DNA of 33,920 nucleotides from Comamonadaceae bacterium (GTDB lineage Bacteria; Pseudomonadota; Gammaproteobacteria; Burkholderiales; Burkholderiaceae_C). Shown piece after piece: positions 18,601-23,860 of this stretch. The stretch is from positions 1 to 33,920 of the forward strand of contig PNMN01000005.1 of NCBI GenBank assembly GCA_013823655.1, in the 5' to 3' direction. The notes below the pieces were generated by a model that saw only the letters and a program-made list of their open reading frames with translations, was not told where the DNA came from and did not search any database. Each line of letters starts with the position of its first letter. Positions within the stretch are counted from its first letter, which is position 1. A program made the translations under genes and the position numbers.

Positions 18601-18723
18601 GTTGACCACCCAATCCACACTGGCCCAGGCCATGCCTGGCAGCAACAGGCCGACCACGGCACTCAGCACAGCACTGCGAGCAAAACGCAAGGCACGCGAG
18701 CGGGCGGAGAAATGGGTCGGCAT
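12586..18723 (-). CDS. Giant DUF11-repeat surface protein, N-terminal part (2045 residues before frameshift)
   Basis: The start ATG at 18723 has AGGAG seven bases upstream and opens a signal peptide (basic N-region, hydrophobic core, AWA-S cleavage near residue 34); longer in-frame starts at 18741 and 18780 lack this. About residues 35-1110 contain seven DUF11-type Ig-like modules, recognisable by starts such as ADLSVLKSVSP, ADVTVTKTATP and LDLLINKTDSV and by TITDTLP-type strands. A SdrD-B-like domain (AGRVFRDFNNNGLVDAG) is near 1110-1180. After that come modules of about 178 residues, each ending in an Asp/Asn-rich linker such as SNPDPNGNGN. Such proteins are secreted or surface-exposed fibres. 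The frame ends in an unrelated tail (CLWALAQRAW) just after a C5 run, in the middle of a module, so the true gene continues to 9452. It lacks a haemagglutinin-type two-partner secretion domain as far as I can see. Confidence 0.8.
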   Translation of the reverse strand: MPTHFSARSRALRFARSAVLSAVVGLLLPGMAWASVDWVVNNSDTGYDPIPAGGDIVYSVRVGNNGTDPAPATTLTLSIPATTSFVSASGMTCSGAGPVTCNVPALSVAGVAGDNATVLVRVRTSAQGTVVLGASVPVTGDADSSNNVANQSTTVNAGADIELTLAGPASAQSGSVASYTFSARNIGPNPAGNLTLTFPAPAGLYNISAPGCTISSPNACTIAGPLAVGATVTRTFSGQIAVAAGSTITPSGSVASTAPLDPVAGNNTAVFNTSVTAGSDVRISKSRAPGGNLLVGQAASFTLDPRYTGDVPSGLTITDVVPDNYTVGAVLPSQNGWACSVAGQTVTCTRAAGSVAGNNVALGNIVIPVTAASPGSPNPVINSASIAATSPTDPNPANNSASDGGATILAPTVDLRAHKSGPSPALVVVGSSYVYNISASNIGTAAFHGTLVMTDDLPAGLRVDSYSLNGWACLPAAPVTGPATITCNRSYTAGAPLGVGATSPAVVLNTTATGTGSINNRMTVSSPDANIADTNSANDVETYAVTSSAPANAADLSVLKSVSPTTVAAGEVLTYTLEIVNAGPQTATTVALSDSLTGLMNSSVAPTGAGYVGQTISAGVSTGGSCSTTASGATGRDLSCNFTSIPVCTVGSNCPVITVQVRPGGNGGSRSNWVYVNSHDTADPDSIDRVASVSSMVDPRADVTVTKTATPVNVPAGQNLTYVVTAINLNNGLSQAAAVTITDTLPSNVTFISVAPSSGSCSAPAANSTTGPGNNQVVCNFGTIANNAQRTATIVVRPNTATRNTTLTNSVVVSTSTAETNTGNNSATVSTPVTPPALDLLINKTDSVDPVAAGDNTVYTITVTNQGPSAAENVVITDTLPPTRLSFQSHTVPSGGSCSSVPAVDNIGGTLVCQIPYLAASQISSLTITMQGVAKGVSTNSASVSSDEVAAGFDSNPANNSVTETTTVRTKADMQVVSKTPSAATVNLRDDFSFVIRVRNNTGAGLAEADDVVLTDNLPAHMVLTGAPTVAIVSGSASTTTCTGAAGSTSFTCALGTVSNGAEIDITVPVELTTVTSYPQVFTNTASVATSSLDTVPANNSNSGSVTVNSSSLAGRVFRDFNNNGLVDAGDTGIDGVPLTLSGTTFDGVALNRSATRDPSDPSGNFVFNFVPQGSYTITQGTVSETNLVDGIDSAGSAGGSTAVNDVISAIALPSNTAATGYLFAEVPQARIGIAKQLVAGSPSINADGSFNVNFRLFVRNLGLEELNSITVTDPLAGPAPRFGTHVTLANPATDPLLNGQYTRLTAPSGTCGGLNPGFNGAADTNVASGFALAAGASCQIDIAIRVRATAPWPPLLPSGGRYENQATVIGTGALSGQTSATQPQLQDLSDNGSNPDANGNGRANEAGENDPTPVNPVFNSAIGIAKEISPGVSVQSDGSIVVPIRLLVRNVGNEPLSNVAVTDPLASAAGGQFGVFVSGGAAATLASGQYTLQTAPAFEGLCTNGALTAGFSGAAGGLEVASMSGMEPAASCTMGFTYRFMPRAVTIYTNQALAAGTGAFSGALVTDLSDSGSNPDPNGNGNASEATENDPTPVPYPRVAIAKRVNTTHTANGDDTFTVPFQMVVRNTGGEVLNGVAVTDQLSGAKPSFGTFVTGGAAAALAPGQYTVQTAPAFGGACAGGSANAAFNGDAVTLLANISGFSVNASCTVNVSIRFRPLPPLPVGGAYLNQAQAAGTGAQSSVVTNDLSDDGSNPDANNNGIGNETGENDPTRVLLSFTPRIGLAKAKPMAELIHANGSVSVPFRIRVQNFGTEPLLNVTVSDLVAGAAPAFGSFVAGGPAASLNNGEYTIEAAPTVQGACPVATLTPGFTGAPGNSQIASLSRLEVGAACEFDLSLRFRPQSPSPVGGYSNVATGAGTGEFTLGAVTDTSNNGSNADSDSDGDPTNNNTPTPVGYTHTASIGIAKVLQSGLLVNGNGSYSGSFRMTVQNLGNEELNNVSVSDLMSGAVPRFGTHVAGGAGAVLVAGQYTIQSPRCLWALAQRAW

Positions 18724-18793
18724 GTGGATGCTCCTGGTCATGGTTGCTTTTGCCTGTGGCGCAGGTTGGTATTCGTTCATCGGCGCGCACCGG

Positions 18794-18822
18794 ATTCTAA
18801 GTAACAAAAAGTCACTCAAAAT
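18794..18822 (-). promoter_or_regulatory. Weak promoter candidate for the DUF11 operon
   Basis: On the minus strand TAGAAT (18799-18794) is a good -10 box about 70 bp upstream of the DUF11 start; the -35 region 16-17 bp further upstream is only T-rich (TTTTGA). The spacer DNA here is AT-rich compared with its surroundings. No operator was identified. Confidence 0.3.
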
Positions 18823-18957
18823 GCAGAAATCGCGCTGAAACCACAGCAAGGCAGCAGTCCGTGAACAATTCACACTTGCTGGCGGCAAAAAGTGCGTCAA
18901 GGCGTTGCGCCCAGGCACCACACCACCATTGCTCCAGCCCTGTGAAGTCTTTGGTCC

Positions 18958-19006
18958 CGTTCGGGCTGAGCCTGTCGAAGCCCTTCGACAGGCTCAGGGC
19001 GAACGG
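18958..19006. repeat. Palindromic REP-like element
   Basis: An inverted repeat with arms of about 24 bp: CCGTTCGGGCTGAGCCTGTC continuing to GAAG, then its near-perfect reverse complement beginning CTTCGACAGGCTCAGGGCG. One mismatch (GGGCTGAG against CTCAGGGC) is visible. The GAGCCTGTCGAAG core is familiar from dispersed palindromes in many proteobacterial genomes. The right arm is partly copied again at 19014-19032. It may act as a transcript 3'-end or repeat-associated element; no mobile gene is attached. Confidence 0.75.
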
Positions 19007-19032
19007 CTGATACGGCTCAGGGCGAACGGCTG
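18991..19032. repeat. 19-bp direct repeat
   Basis: GGCTCAGGGCGAACGGCTG occurs at 18991-19009 and again, identical, at 19014-19032 with four bases between. It is a partial duplication of the right arm of the adjoining palindrome. Confidence 0.85.
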
Positions 19033-19218
19033 CTGCTTCACCGGGCCGGATCACACGGCGCAGCGCCCCGGGCAACAACGATCAGGTCTGTTTGAGCGCG
19101 GTGATCGCGCACGGGGAAAAGCCGATGAAACGGCGGCTGAACGCGCCATTTCGGCTGCAGATGTCCGTGGGTGTTGACGCTTTGGGCCACGAACACGGCA
19201 CCCCAAAAAGGGGCAGGC

Positions 19219-19273
19219 GCTGGAGGCCCGCTGGAGGCCCGCTGGAGGCCCGATGGAGGCCCGATGGAGCCGC
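19219..19273. repeat. 11-bp tandem repeat (about five units)
   Basis: Three exact units of GCTGGAGGCCC (19219-19229, 19230-19240, 19241-19251), a fourth with one change (GATGGAGGCCC, 19252-19262) and a decayed fifth. The period is not a multiple of three, which argues against coding. Copy number is likely to vary between strains. Confidence 0.85.
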
Positions 19274-19450
19274 CAGAGCGCGCGCTGGCCGCGCTGCTCC
19301 TCGTGTTGGCGGCGGGCAGTCGCCAGCAGCGCCGTCGCGCCTTGCCAGCCCACCCCTGGCAACCCACTCGGGCTTGCCGAATGGTGCCGATGGATCAGCA
19401 ACCGCCCACCCGGAGGTGGCGGTTTTCACATGGTCGGCCGGGTCTGGGCC

Positions 19451-19477
19451 GGATGCGCTGGATGCGCTGGATGCGCT
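19451..19477. repeat. 9-bp tandem repeat abutting the rplI stop codon
   Basis: Three exact copies of GGATGCGCT (19451-19459, 19460-19468, 19469-19477), followed three bases later by the rplI stop codon. The repeats therefore lie in the rplI 3' untranslated region. No T-rich terminator was found with them. Confidence 0.8.
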
Positions 19478-19480
19478 GGA

Positions 19481-19933
19481 TCAGGCGGTTTCGCCCAGCA
19501 CCGAGACGGCAACGTCCACCGTCACGTCGGTGTGCAGGTTCACGCTCACCGTGTAGTCGCCCACGTTCTTCAGCGGGCCGTTGGGCATGCGAACTTGCGA
19601 CTTCGCGACGCTGAAGCCCTGCTTGTTCAGCTCTTCGGACACGTCGTGGTTGGTGACGGAGCCGAACAGGCGACCATCGACGCCGGCTTTCTGCGACAGC
19701 TTGAGCGCCACGGCAGACAGCTTTTCACCCAGCGCCCGGGCTTCGGCCAGTTTGGCGGCAGCGACTTTTTCGAGCTCGGCGCGGCGGGCTTCGAATTCGG
19801 CAATGGCCGATTGCGTGGCGCGGCGGGCACGACCGGCGGGGATCAGGAAGTTGCGGGCGTAGCCGTCCTTGACCCTGACCACATCGCCCAGGGCGCCGAG
19901 GTTGACAACTTTGTCGAGCAGAATGATTTGCAT
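19481..19933 (-). CDS. rplI: 50S ribosomal protein L9
   Basis: 150 residues, normal for bL9. The N-terminal domain signature [17 protein letters not shown] and [14 protein letters not shown] binds 23S rRNA; a long Ala/Glu-rich helix (about 50-80) links it to the C-terminal domain ([12 protein letters not shown] and onward). The ATG at 19933 has AAGGGAAA upstream and is 13 bp after the rpsR stop. Last gene of the rpsF operon. Confidence 0.97.
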   Translation of the reverse strand: MQIILLDKVVNLGALGDVVRVKDGYARNFLIPAGRARRATQSAIAEFEARRAELEKVAAAKLAEARALGEKLSAVALKLSQKAGVDGRLFGSVTNHDVSEELNKQGFSVAKSQVRMPNGPLKNVGDYTVSVNLHTDVTVDVAVSVLGETA

Positions 19934-19946
19934 GTCAGTTTCCCTT

Positions 19947-20228
19947 TCAGACGCGGTGCTGGTCGCTGTAGGGCAGCATGGCCAGGAAGCGCGCACGCTT
20001 GATGGCGGTGGTGACCTGGCGCTGGTAGATGGCACGGGTGCCGGTCAGACGCGCGGGGATGATCTTGCCGTTTTCGGCGATGAAGTCGCGCAGGACGTCC
20101 ACGTCCTTGTAGTCCACTTCTTCGACGTTGGCCACGGTGAAGCGGCAGAAACGCTTGCGCTTGAACAGCAGCGACTGGGTGTTGCGCTTGGGGCGCTTGT
20201 CTTTGTTGAAACGTTTGGGGGAAGCCAT
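19947..20228 (-). CDS. rpsR: 30S ribosomal protein S18
   Basis: 93 residues, bS18. The basic N-terminus ([16 protein letters not shown]) is followed by the conserved core [23 protein letters not shown] and the [19 protein letters not shown]-terminal block. It binds 16S rRNA as a heterodimer with S6, encoded in the same operon. AGGAAAGG lies upstream of the ATG. It starts 12 bp after the priB stop. Confidence 0.98.
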   Translation of the reverse strand: MASPKRFNKDKRPKRNTQSLLFKRKRFCRFTVANVEEVDYKDVDVLRDFIAENGKIIPARLTGTRAIYQRQVTTAIKRARFLAMLPYSDQHRV

Positions 20229-20240
20229 GATGGGCCTTTC

Positions 20241-20542
20241 CTATGTTTTGCTGAAATCTTGGATATGGAACACAACGCCTTTGCCGTTGCGTGCATTCGC
20301 CAGGAAACCGTGAAACTCACAAACCGAATCCAGGCCCTGTCGGGACAGTGTTTCGGCCTGGGCACCGAAGGCCACGGCCCTCAGTTGCAGCTTCACCTGC
20401 TCGGGGTATCCATTTCGGTGACGGTGGATTCGTGCTCCAGCACGAGGTTCACAGCCGGGATGCCAGCCGGTGTGTAGCGCAGGCTCTGCACCTGCACCAC
20501 GACGGCGGACAACTGGAAACGGTTACCTGCTGACGCTGACAC
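20241..20542 (-). pseudogene. priB: Primosomal replication protein N (PriB), frameshifted as given
   Basis: PriB is a small single-stranded-DNA-binding OB-fold protein that helps PriA restart stalled forks. Two frames together give the expected sequence: from the GTG at 20542 through LRYTPAGIPAVNLVLEHEST to TEMDTP, then, after a one-base shift, EQVKLQLRAVAFGAQAETLS and on to VVFHIQDFSKT, ending at the TAG at 20241. The shift lies in a run of four C on the minus strand (20403-20406); adding one C restores 100 codons. As written, the frame meets TGA within three codons of the run. The gene sits where priB is always found in this operon. Either a sequencing indel or a real loss; I favour the former because the rest is well conserved. 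Confidence 0.85.
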
Positions 20543-20550
20543 GCTCCGGA

Positions 20551-20976
20551 TCAGGCTTCGGCGCGCGGTTCGCGGGCTTCGCGCGGCTCACGGGGTTCGC
20601 GAGGTTCGCGGTGCTCACGCTGTTCGGGTGCGGCCAGCTTGCGGGCTTCTTCGCGCTCGACCGACTTCATCATGCTCGAAGGGCCGGTTTCGGCTTTCTT
20701 CTTCTGCACGGTCAGGTGGCGCAGCACGGCGTCGTTGAACTTGAAGGCGTGCTCCAGTTCGGCCATCACAGCCTGGTCGGCTTCGATGTTGACACACAGG
20801 TAGTGGGCTTTGGACAGCTTGTTGATCTGGTAAACCATCTGGCGACGGCCCCAGTCTTCCACGCGGTGGACCTTGCCGCCACCGGCGGTGATCATGCCCT
20901 TGTAACGCTCCAGCATGGCCGGAACCTGTTCGCTTTGGTCCGGATGGATCAGCAAAACGATTTCGTAATGACGCAT
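20551..20976 (-). CDS. rpsF: 30S ribosomal protein S6
   Basis: 141 residues from the ATG at 20976, which has a strong AAGGAGA site. The bS6 core begins [19 protein letters not shown] and includes [19 protein letters not shown] and [10 protein letters not shown]. The last 22 residues are a charged, low-complexity tail built on the tripeptide Arg-Glu-Pro ([18 protein letters not shown]), beyond the folded domain. S6 pairs with S18 on the 30S platform. First gene of rpsF-priB-rpsR-rplI; a promoter lies at 21076-21104. Confidence 0.97.
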   Translation of the reverse strand: MRHYEIVLLIHPDQSEQVPAMLERYKGMITAGGGKVHRVEDWGRRQMVYQINKLSKAHYLCVNIEADQAVMAELEHAFKFNDAVLRHLTVQKKKAETGPSSMMKSVEREEARKLAAPEQREHREPREPREPREAREPRAEA

Positions 20977-21069
20977 AGACTCTCCTTGTGGATGACACCG
21001 GGCCGAAAACGACCCCGGTTTCTGATGAACAGCTGCCCCCAGCGTCGGTTTGGGGTGCAGCAAGGCAAG
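20977..21069 (-). promoter_or_regulatory. rpsF leader with a stable hairpin (possible S6:S18 autoregulatory site)
   Basis: The predicted 5' untranslated region is about 93 nt. On the minus strand ACCGGG pairs with CCCGGT across an inner TCG/CGG helix and a TTTT loop (about 21000-21022), ending about 24 bases before the rpsF start. Many bacteria control this operon by S6:S18 binding to such a leader, but I could not confirm the conserved binding motif here. Confidence 0.35.
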
Positions 21070-21075
21070 CCCGCG

Positions 21076-21104
21076 ATTCTAGCAAGTTTCAGATGGCCTG
21101 CCAA
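21076..21104 (-). promoter_or_regulatory. Sigma-70-type promoter of the rpsF operon
   Basis: Read on the minus strand: -35 TTGGCA (21104-21099), spacer of 17 bp, -10 TAGAAT (21081-21076) preceded by TGC, an extended -10. It gives a transcript start near 21069 and is divergent from the rpsU promoter about 65 bp away. Confidence 0.75.
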
Positions 21105-21146
21105 TCGGGCGTCTTCGGGGGCGATGCGGCAGGGCTCCACGAAGGG

Positions 21147-21175
21147 CTGGCGTTCTTCTGGCAGGAAGCTATAAT
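21147..21175 (+). promoter_or_regulatory. Promoter of rpsU
   Basis: A perfect -10 box TATAAT is at 21170-21175. The -35 region 17 bp upstream (CTGGCG, 21147-21152) is poor. The start point would be near 21182, giving a leader of about 120 nt before rpsU. Confidence 0.6.
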
Positions 21176-21194
21176 TCAAGGCTTTGCTGGCAAA

Positions 21195-21235
21195 CCCCCG
21201 TCGGCCAATACTAGTTAACAGGCGGGGGAATTTTG
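21195..21235 (+). promoter_or_regulatory. GC hairpin with short U-run in the rpsU leader (attenuator-like)
   Basis: CCCCCG (21195-21200) pairs with CGGGGG (21223-21228) across a 22-base loop, and AATTTT follows. This has the form of a weak intrinsic terminator or an expression-control stem in the 5' untranslated region of rpsU. There is no experimental support known to me. Confidence 0.35.
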
Positions 21236-21303
21236 CAGAAACGATGCCTGGGCCCGATCTTCCCGTTCATCCTCTTTCTGTGCATTCTGGAATTTCTTCT
21301 TCA

Positions 21304-21516
21304 ATGACGACCATCCGTGTAAAAGACAACGAGCCGTTTGACGTCGCCCTGCGCCGCTTCAAGCGCACCATCGAAAAACTCGGTCTGCTGACCGACCTGC
21401 GCGCCCGCGAGTTCTACGAAAAGCCGACCGCCGAGCGCAAGCGCAAGAAGGCCGCCGCCGTCAAGCGCCACTACAAGCGCGTGCGTTCGATGCAGCTGCC
21501 CAAGAAGTTGTACTGA
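21304..21516 (+). CDS. rpsU: 30S ribosomal protein S21
   Basis: 70 residues, normal for bS21. The sequence [20 protein letters not shown], then a basic helix with [15 protein letters not shown], is diagnostic. S21 helps base-pairing of mRNA with the 3' end of 16S rRNA at initiation. The frame is open upstream to 21184, but conservation starts at this ATG. It is monocistronic here: a strong terminator follows within 20 bp. Confidence 0.96.
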   Translation: MTTIRVKDNEPFDVALRRFKRTIEKLGLLTDLRAREFYEKPTAERKRKKAAAVKRHYKRVRSMQLPKKLY

Positions 21517-21534
21517 TTCTTCAGTCGCTTCGAC

Positions 21535-21569
21535 AAAAACCCGCCCGGGACGCCGCAGCGGGTTTTTTT
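21535..21569 (+). terminator. Rho-independent terminator of rpsU (also at the lysR 3' end)
   Basis: AAAAACCCGC (21535-21544) pairs with GCGGGTTTTT (21558-21567), and the T-run continues to 21569. The A-rich left arm makes it usable in both directions; the stop codon of the convergent lysR lies in the T-run. Confidence 0.9.
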
Positions 21570-22500
21570 ACGTCTGCGCGCGCTGGTCCAGACGGGTTTT
21601 CAGGGCTTCGGCAGCCTCGCCCAGCGCCGCCTCGAAGTCGGCCCGCAGCGGGTGTTCGGTCCGCCAGCTGGGGCGGATCAGCGCCACGTGGAACGGGATG
21701 CTCACGCTCAGCGGTCGCACCACCAGGCCACCTTCAACCCCGTTGCCCGCCAGCTCCAGCGCCGTCAGCGGGTTGACGATGCCCAGCCCCAGCCCCTGGC
21801 GCACCAGGGCGCAGACCGACACCGCGCTCGGTGTCTCCAGCCGCAGGCTGCGCTCCACCCCGGCGGCGGCGAACAGCGCGTCCACCTGCTGGCGGTAGGG
21901 GTCGGTCGGCGCGAAGCTGATGAAGGGCTGGCCCGCAAAGTCGTCCGGAGTCAGCACCGGTTGCCGCGCCAAGAGGTGACCGGCGGGCAGCACCGCCACC
22001 TCGTCGGCCACCAGCAGGGTTTGCAGCGTGCAGGCGGCAGGCGGCTCGTGGCGTTCGGACAGACCGAGGTCGAAACGCTGCTCGGACAGCGCGGCCTCGA
22101 GCTGCGGCGACTCGATCGGCGTCAGACCCACCGCCGCCTCGGGCCGCTGCTGCACAAAGCGGCGCACCGCATCCGGCAGCAGCGCGTGCGACAGCGCGGG
22201 CAGGCAGGCCAGTTGCAGCCGCCCGTGCGCGTAAGCGCGCAACCCGACCGCGGTGGCCGCGATGCGCTCCAGCCCGACGTAGGACTGCTCCACCTCGTCC
22301 ATCAGCGCCAGCGCCCGCACCGTGGGTTTCAGGCGCCCCCTGATGCGCTCGAACAGGGCGAAGCCCAGCACCTGCTCCAGCCGCGCCAGCTCGCGGCTGA
22401 CGGTGGGCTGCGAGGTGTGCAGCAGCTCGGCGGCGCGCGTGACGTGGCCGGTGCCCATGACGGCGCGAAAGAAGTCGATCTGGCGGTGGCTGATTTTCAT
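21568..22500 (-). CDS. lysR: LysR, transcriptional regulator of lysA
   Basis: A LysR-type regulator of 310 residues from the ATG at 22500. The N-terminal winged helix-turn-helix contains MKISHRQIDFFRAVMGTGHV and LLHTSQPTVSRELARLEQ, followed by a periplasmic-binding-like effector domain. The sequence follows that of E. coli LysR closely, including LFERIRGRL, LACLPALSHALLP, DLGLSE and VNPLTAL, and it is divergent from lysA as in E. coli, so I name it LysR rather than a generic family member. LysR activates lysA when diaminopimelate is plentiful. The frame is open for 41 codons upstream, across the palindrome and into lysA, but that part is not conserved. The operator overlaps its start codon, which suggests autorepression. 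Confidence 0.9.
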   Translation of the reverse strand: MKISHRQIDFFRAVMGTGHVTRAAELLHTSQPTVSRELARLEQVLGFALFERIRGRLKPTVRALALMDEVEQSYVGLERIAATAVGLRAYAHGRLQLACLPALSHALLPDAVRRFVQQRPEAAVGLTPIESPQLEAALSEQRFDLGLSERHEPPAACTLQTLLVADEVAVLPAGHLLARQPVLTPDDFAGQPFISFAPTDPYRQQVDALFAAAGVERSLRLETPSAVSVCALVRQGLGLGIVNPLTALELAGNGVEGGLVVRPLSVSIPFHVALIRPSWRTEHPLRADFEAALGEAAEALKTRLDQRAQT

Positions 22501-22519
22501 ATCAATTGTGAATTGATAT
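22499..22519. promoter_or_regulatory. Perfect palindrome between lysR and lysA (LysR operator candidate)
   Basis: Two perfect 9-bp arms, ATATCAATT (22499-22507) and AATTGATAT (22511-22519), flank GTG. AT-rich dyads of this kind containing T-N11-A are typical LysR-family sites. It begins two bases inside the lysR start codon and ends 51 bp before lysA, so it could block lysR and activate lysA. TTGATA within the right arm might serve as a -35 for lysA; no good -10 follows at the usual distance. Confidence 0.75.
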
Positions 22520-22570
22520 CGGATTATCTGGCATTGCTCAATATGACCAGAACCGCGATCATCCGCACCC

Positions 22571-23821
22571 ATGAACCCCTTCTCCAACGCCCTGCTCCAG
22601 TCCCTGGCCCGCCAGCACGGCACCCCGCTGTGGGTCTACGACGCGGCCACCATCCGCGCACGCATCGCCGAACTGCGCGCCTTCGACACCATCCGCTTCG
22701 CCCAGAAAGCCAACTCCAACGTCCACCTGCTGCGTCTGATGCGCGAGCAGGGCGTGGTGGTGGATGCGGTCTCGCGCGGCGAGATCCTGCGCGCGCTGGC
22801 GGCCGGCTTCACCACCGAATTGAACGCCCAGGGGGCTTCGGGCATCGTCTTCACCGCCGACCTGTTCGACCACGCGACGCTGGCCACCGTCGTCGAACAC
22901 CGCGTGCCGGTCAACGCGGGCTCCATCGACATGCTGCACCAGCTCGGCGCGGTGTCGCCCGGCCACCCGGTGTGGCTGCGCATCAACCCCGGCTTTGGCC
23001 ACGGCCACAGCAACAAGACCAACACCGGCGGCGAACACAGCAAGCACGGCATCTGGCACGCCGAGCTGGATGCCGCGCTGGCCGCCGTGAAGCAGCACCG
23101 CCTGCGGCTCGTGGGCCTGCACATGCACATCGGCTCCGGCGTGGACTACGCCCACCTGCAAGAGGTGTGTCAGGCCATGGCGCAGCTGGTGAAGCGCGCG
23201 ACAGCAAACGAAGGCGTGGACCTGCAGGCCATTTCGGCCGGTGGCGGCCTGTCCATTCCCTACCGCGAAGGCGATGCCCGCATCGATACCGCGCACTACT
23301 TCAGCCTCTGGGACGCGGCGCGGCGCCAGATCGCCGCCCACCTCGGCCACGCGGTGCACCTGGAGATCGAACCGGGCCGCTTCCTGGTGGCCGAGGCGGG
23401 GGTGCTGCTGACCGAGGTGCGTGCCACCAAGCCCATGGGCAGCAAGCACTTCACGCTGGTCGATGCGGGCTTCTCGGACCTGATGCGCCCGTCCATGTAC
23501 GGCGCCTTCCACGGCATGGGCCTGATCCCGGCGGACGCCACGCCGCGCGCCACGGTGGAGACCGTGGTGGCCGGTCCGCTGTGCGAATCGGGCGACGTGT
23601 TCACCCAGGCCGAAGGCGGCGTGGTGCTCACGCGCGCGCTGCCGCAGGCCCAGGTGGGTGATCTGCTGGTGCTGCACGACGCCGGGGCCTATGGCGCCTC
23701 CATGTCCAGCAACTACAACAGCCGCCCGCTGGCGGCCGAGGTGCTGGTGGACGGTGACCGCCACCGGCTGATCCGCCGCCGCCAGACGGTGGAGGAATTG
23801 CTGTCTCTTGAACAGGTCTGA
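22571..23821 (+). CDS. lysA: Diaminopimelate decarboxylase
   Basis: Decarboxylates meso-diaminopimelate to L-lysine, the last step of lysine synthesis, using PLP. The product is 416 residues, usual length. The PLP-lysine is K46 in RFAQKANSN. HMHIGSGVD and SAGGGLSIPY bind the cofactor phosphate, EPGRFLVAEAG is the second signature, and CESGDVF carries the substrate-side cysteine from the partner subunit; YGASMSSNYNSRP closes the site. No ribosome-binding site is seen before the ATG, so it may be poorly or leaderlessly initiated. It faces lysR across the palindrome; yqeY follows after 39 bp. Confidence 0.96.
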   Translation: MNPFSNALLQSLARQHGTPLWVYDAATIRARIAELRAFDTIRFAQKANSNVHLLRLMREQGVVVDAVSRGEILRALAAGFTTELNAQGASGIVFTADLFDHATLATVVEHRVPVNAGSIDMLHQLGAVSPGHPVWLRINPGFGHGHSNKTNTGGEHSKHGIWHAELDAALAAVKQHRLRLVGLHMHIGSGVDYAHLQEVCQAMAQLVKRATANEGVDLQAISAGGGLSIPYREGDARIDTAHYFSLWDAARRQIAAHLGHAVHLEIEPGRFLVAEAGVLLTEVRATKPMGSKHFTLVDAGFSDLMRPSMYGAFHGMGLIPADATPRATVETVVAGPLCESGDVFTQAEGGVVLTRALPQAQVGDLLVLHDAGAYGASMSSNYNSRPLAAEVLVDGDRHRLIRRRQTVEELLSLEQV

Positions 23822-23860
23822 GAAAATCCAGGGCTTTCCGAACACCACAGCGAGAACACC

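Larger units (their letters stand above)
18724..19480. other. Gene-free, repeat-rich spacer between the DUF11 gene and rplI
   Basis: I find no convincing gene in these 757 bp; the open frames in it have repeat-derived low-complexity translations and no ribosome-binding sites. It holds the leader of the DUF11 gene (18724-18800), a long palindrome (18958-19006), a 19-bp direct repeat (18991-19009 and 19014-19032), an 11-bp tandem repeat (19219-19273) and a 9-bp tandem repeat abutting the rplI stop (19451-19477). Both flanking operons are on the minus strand, so this is the 3' flank of rplI and the 5' flank of the DUF11 gene. Confidence 0.7.

Noticed and set aside
19082-19429. Possible small minus-strand gene in the spacer after rplI
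   Set aside because: Its translation includes the 11-bp tandem repeat, has no ribosome-binding site, and several overlapping frames are equally open.
19405-19440. Hairpin ACCGCC/GGCGGT followed by TTTT as a terminator
   Set aside because: The T-run is on the plus strand, where no gene ends; the arms contain a bulge. It cannot serve rplI on the minus strand.
21184-21303. 40-codon N-terminal extension of rpsU
   Set aside because: S21 proteins start at MTTIRV, and the extension overlaps the leader hairpin just after the promoter; there is no ribosome-binding site before 21184.
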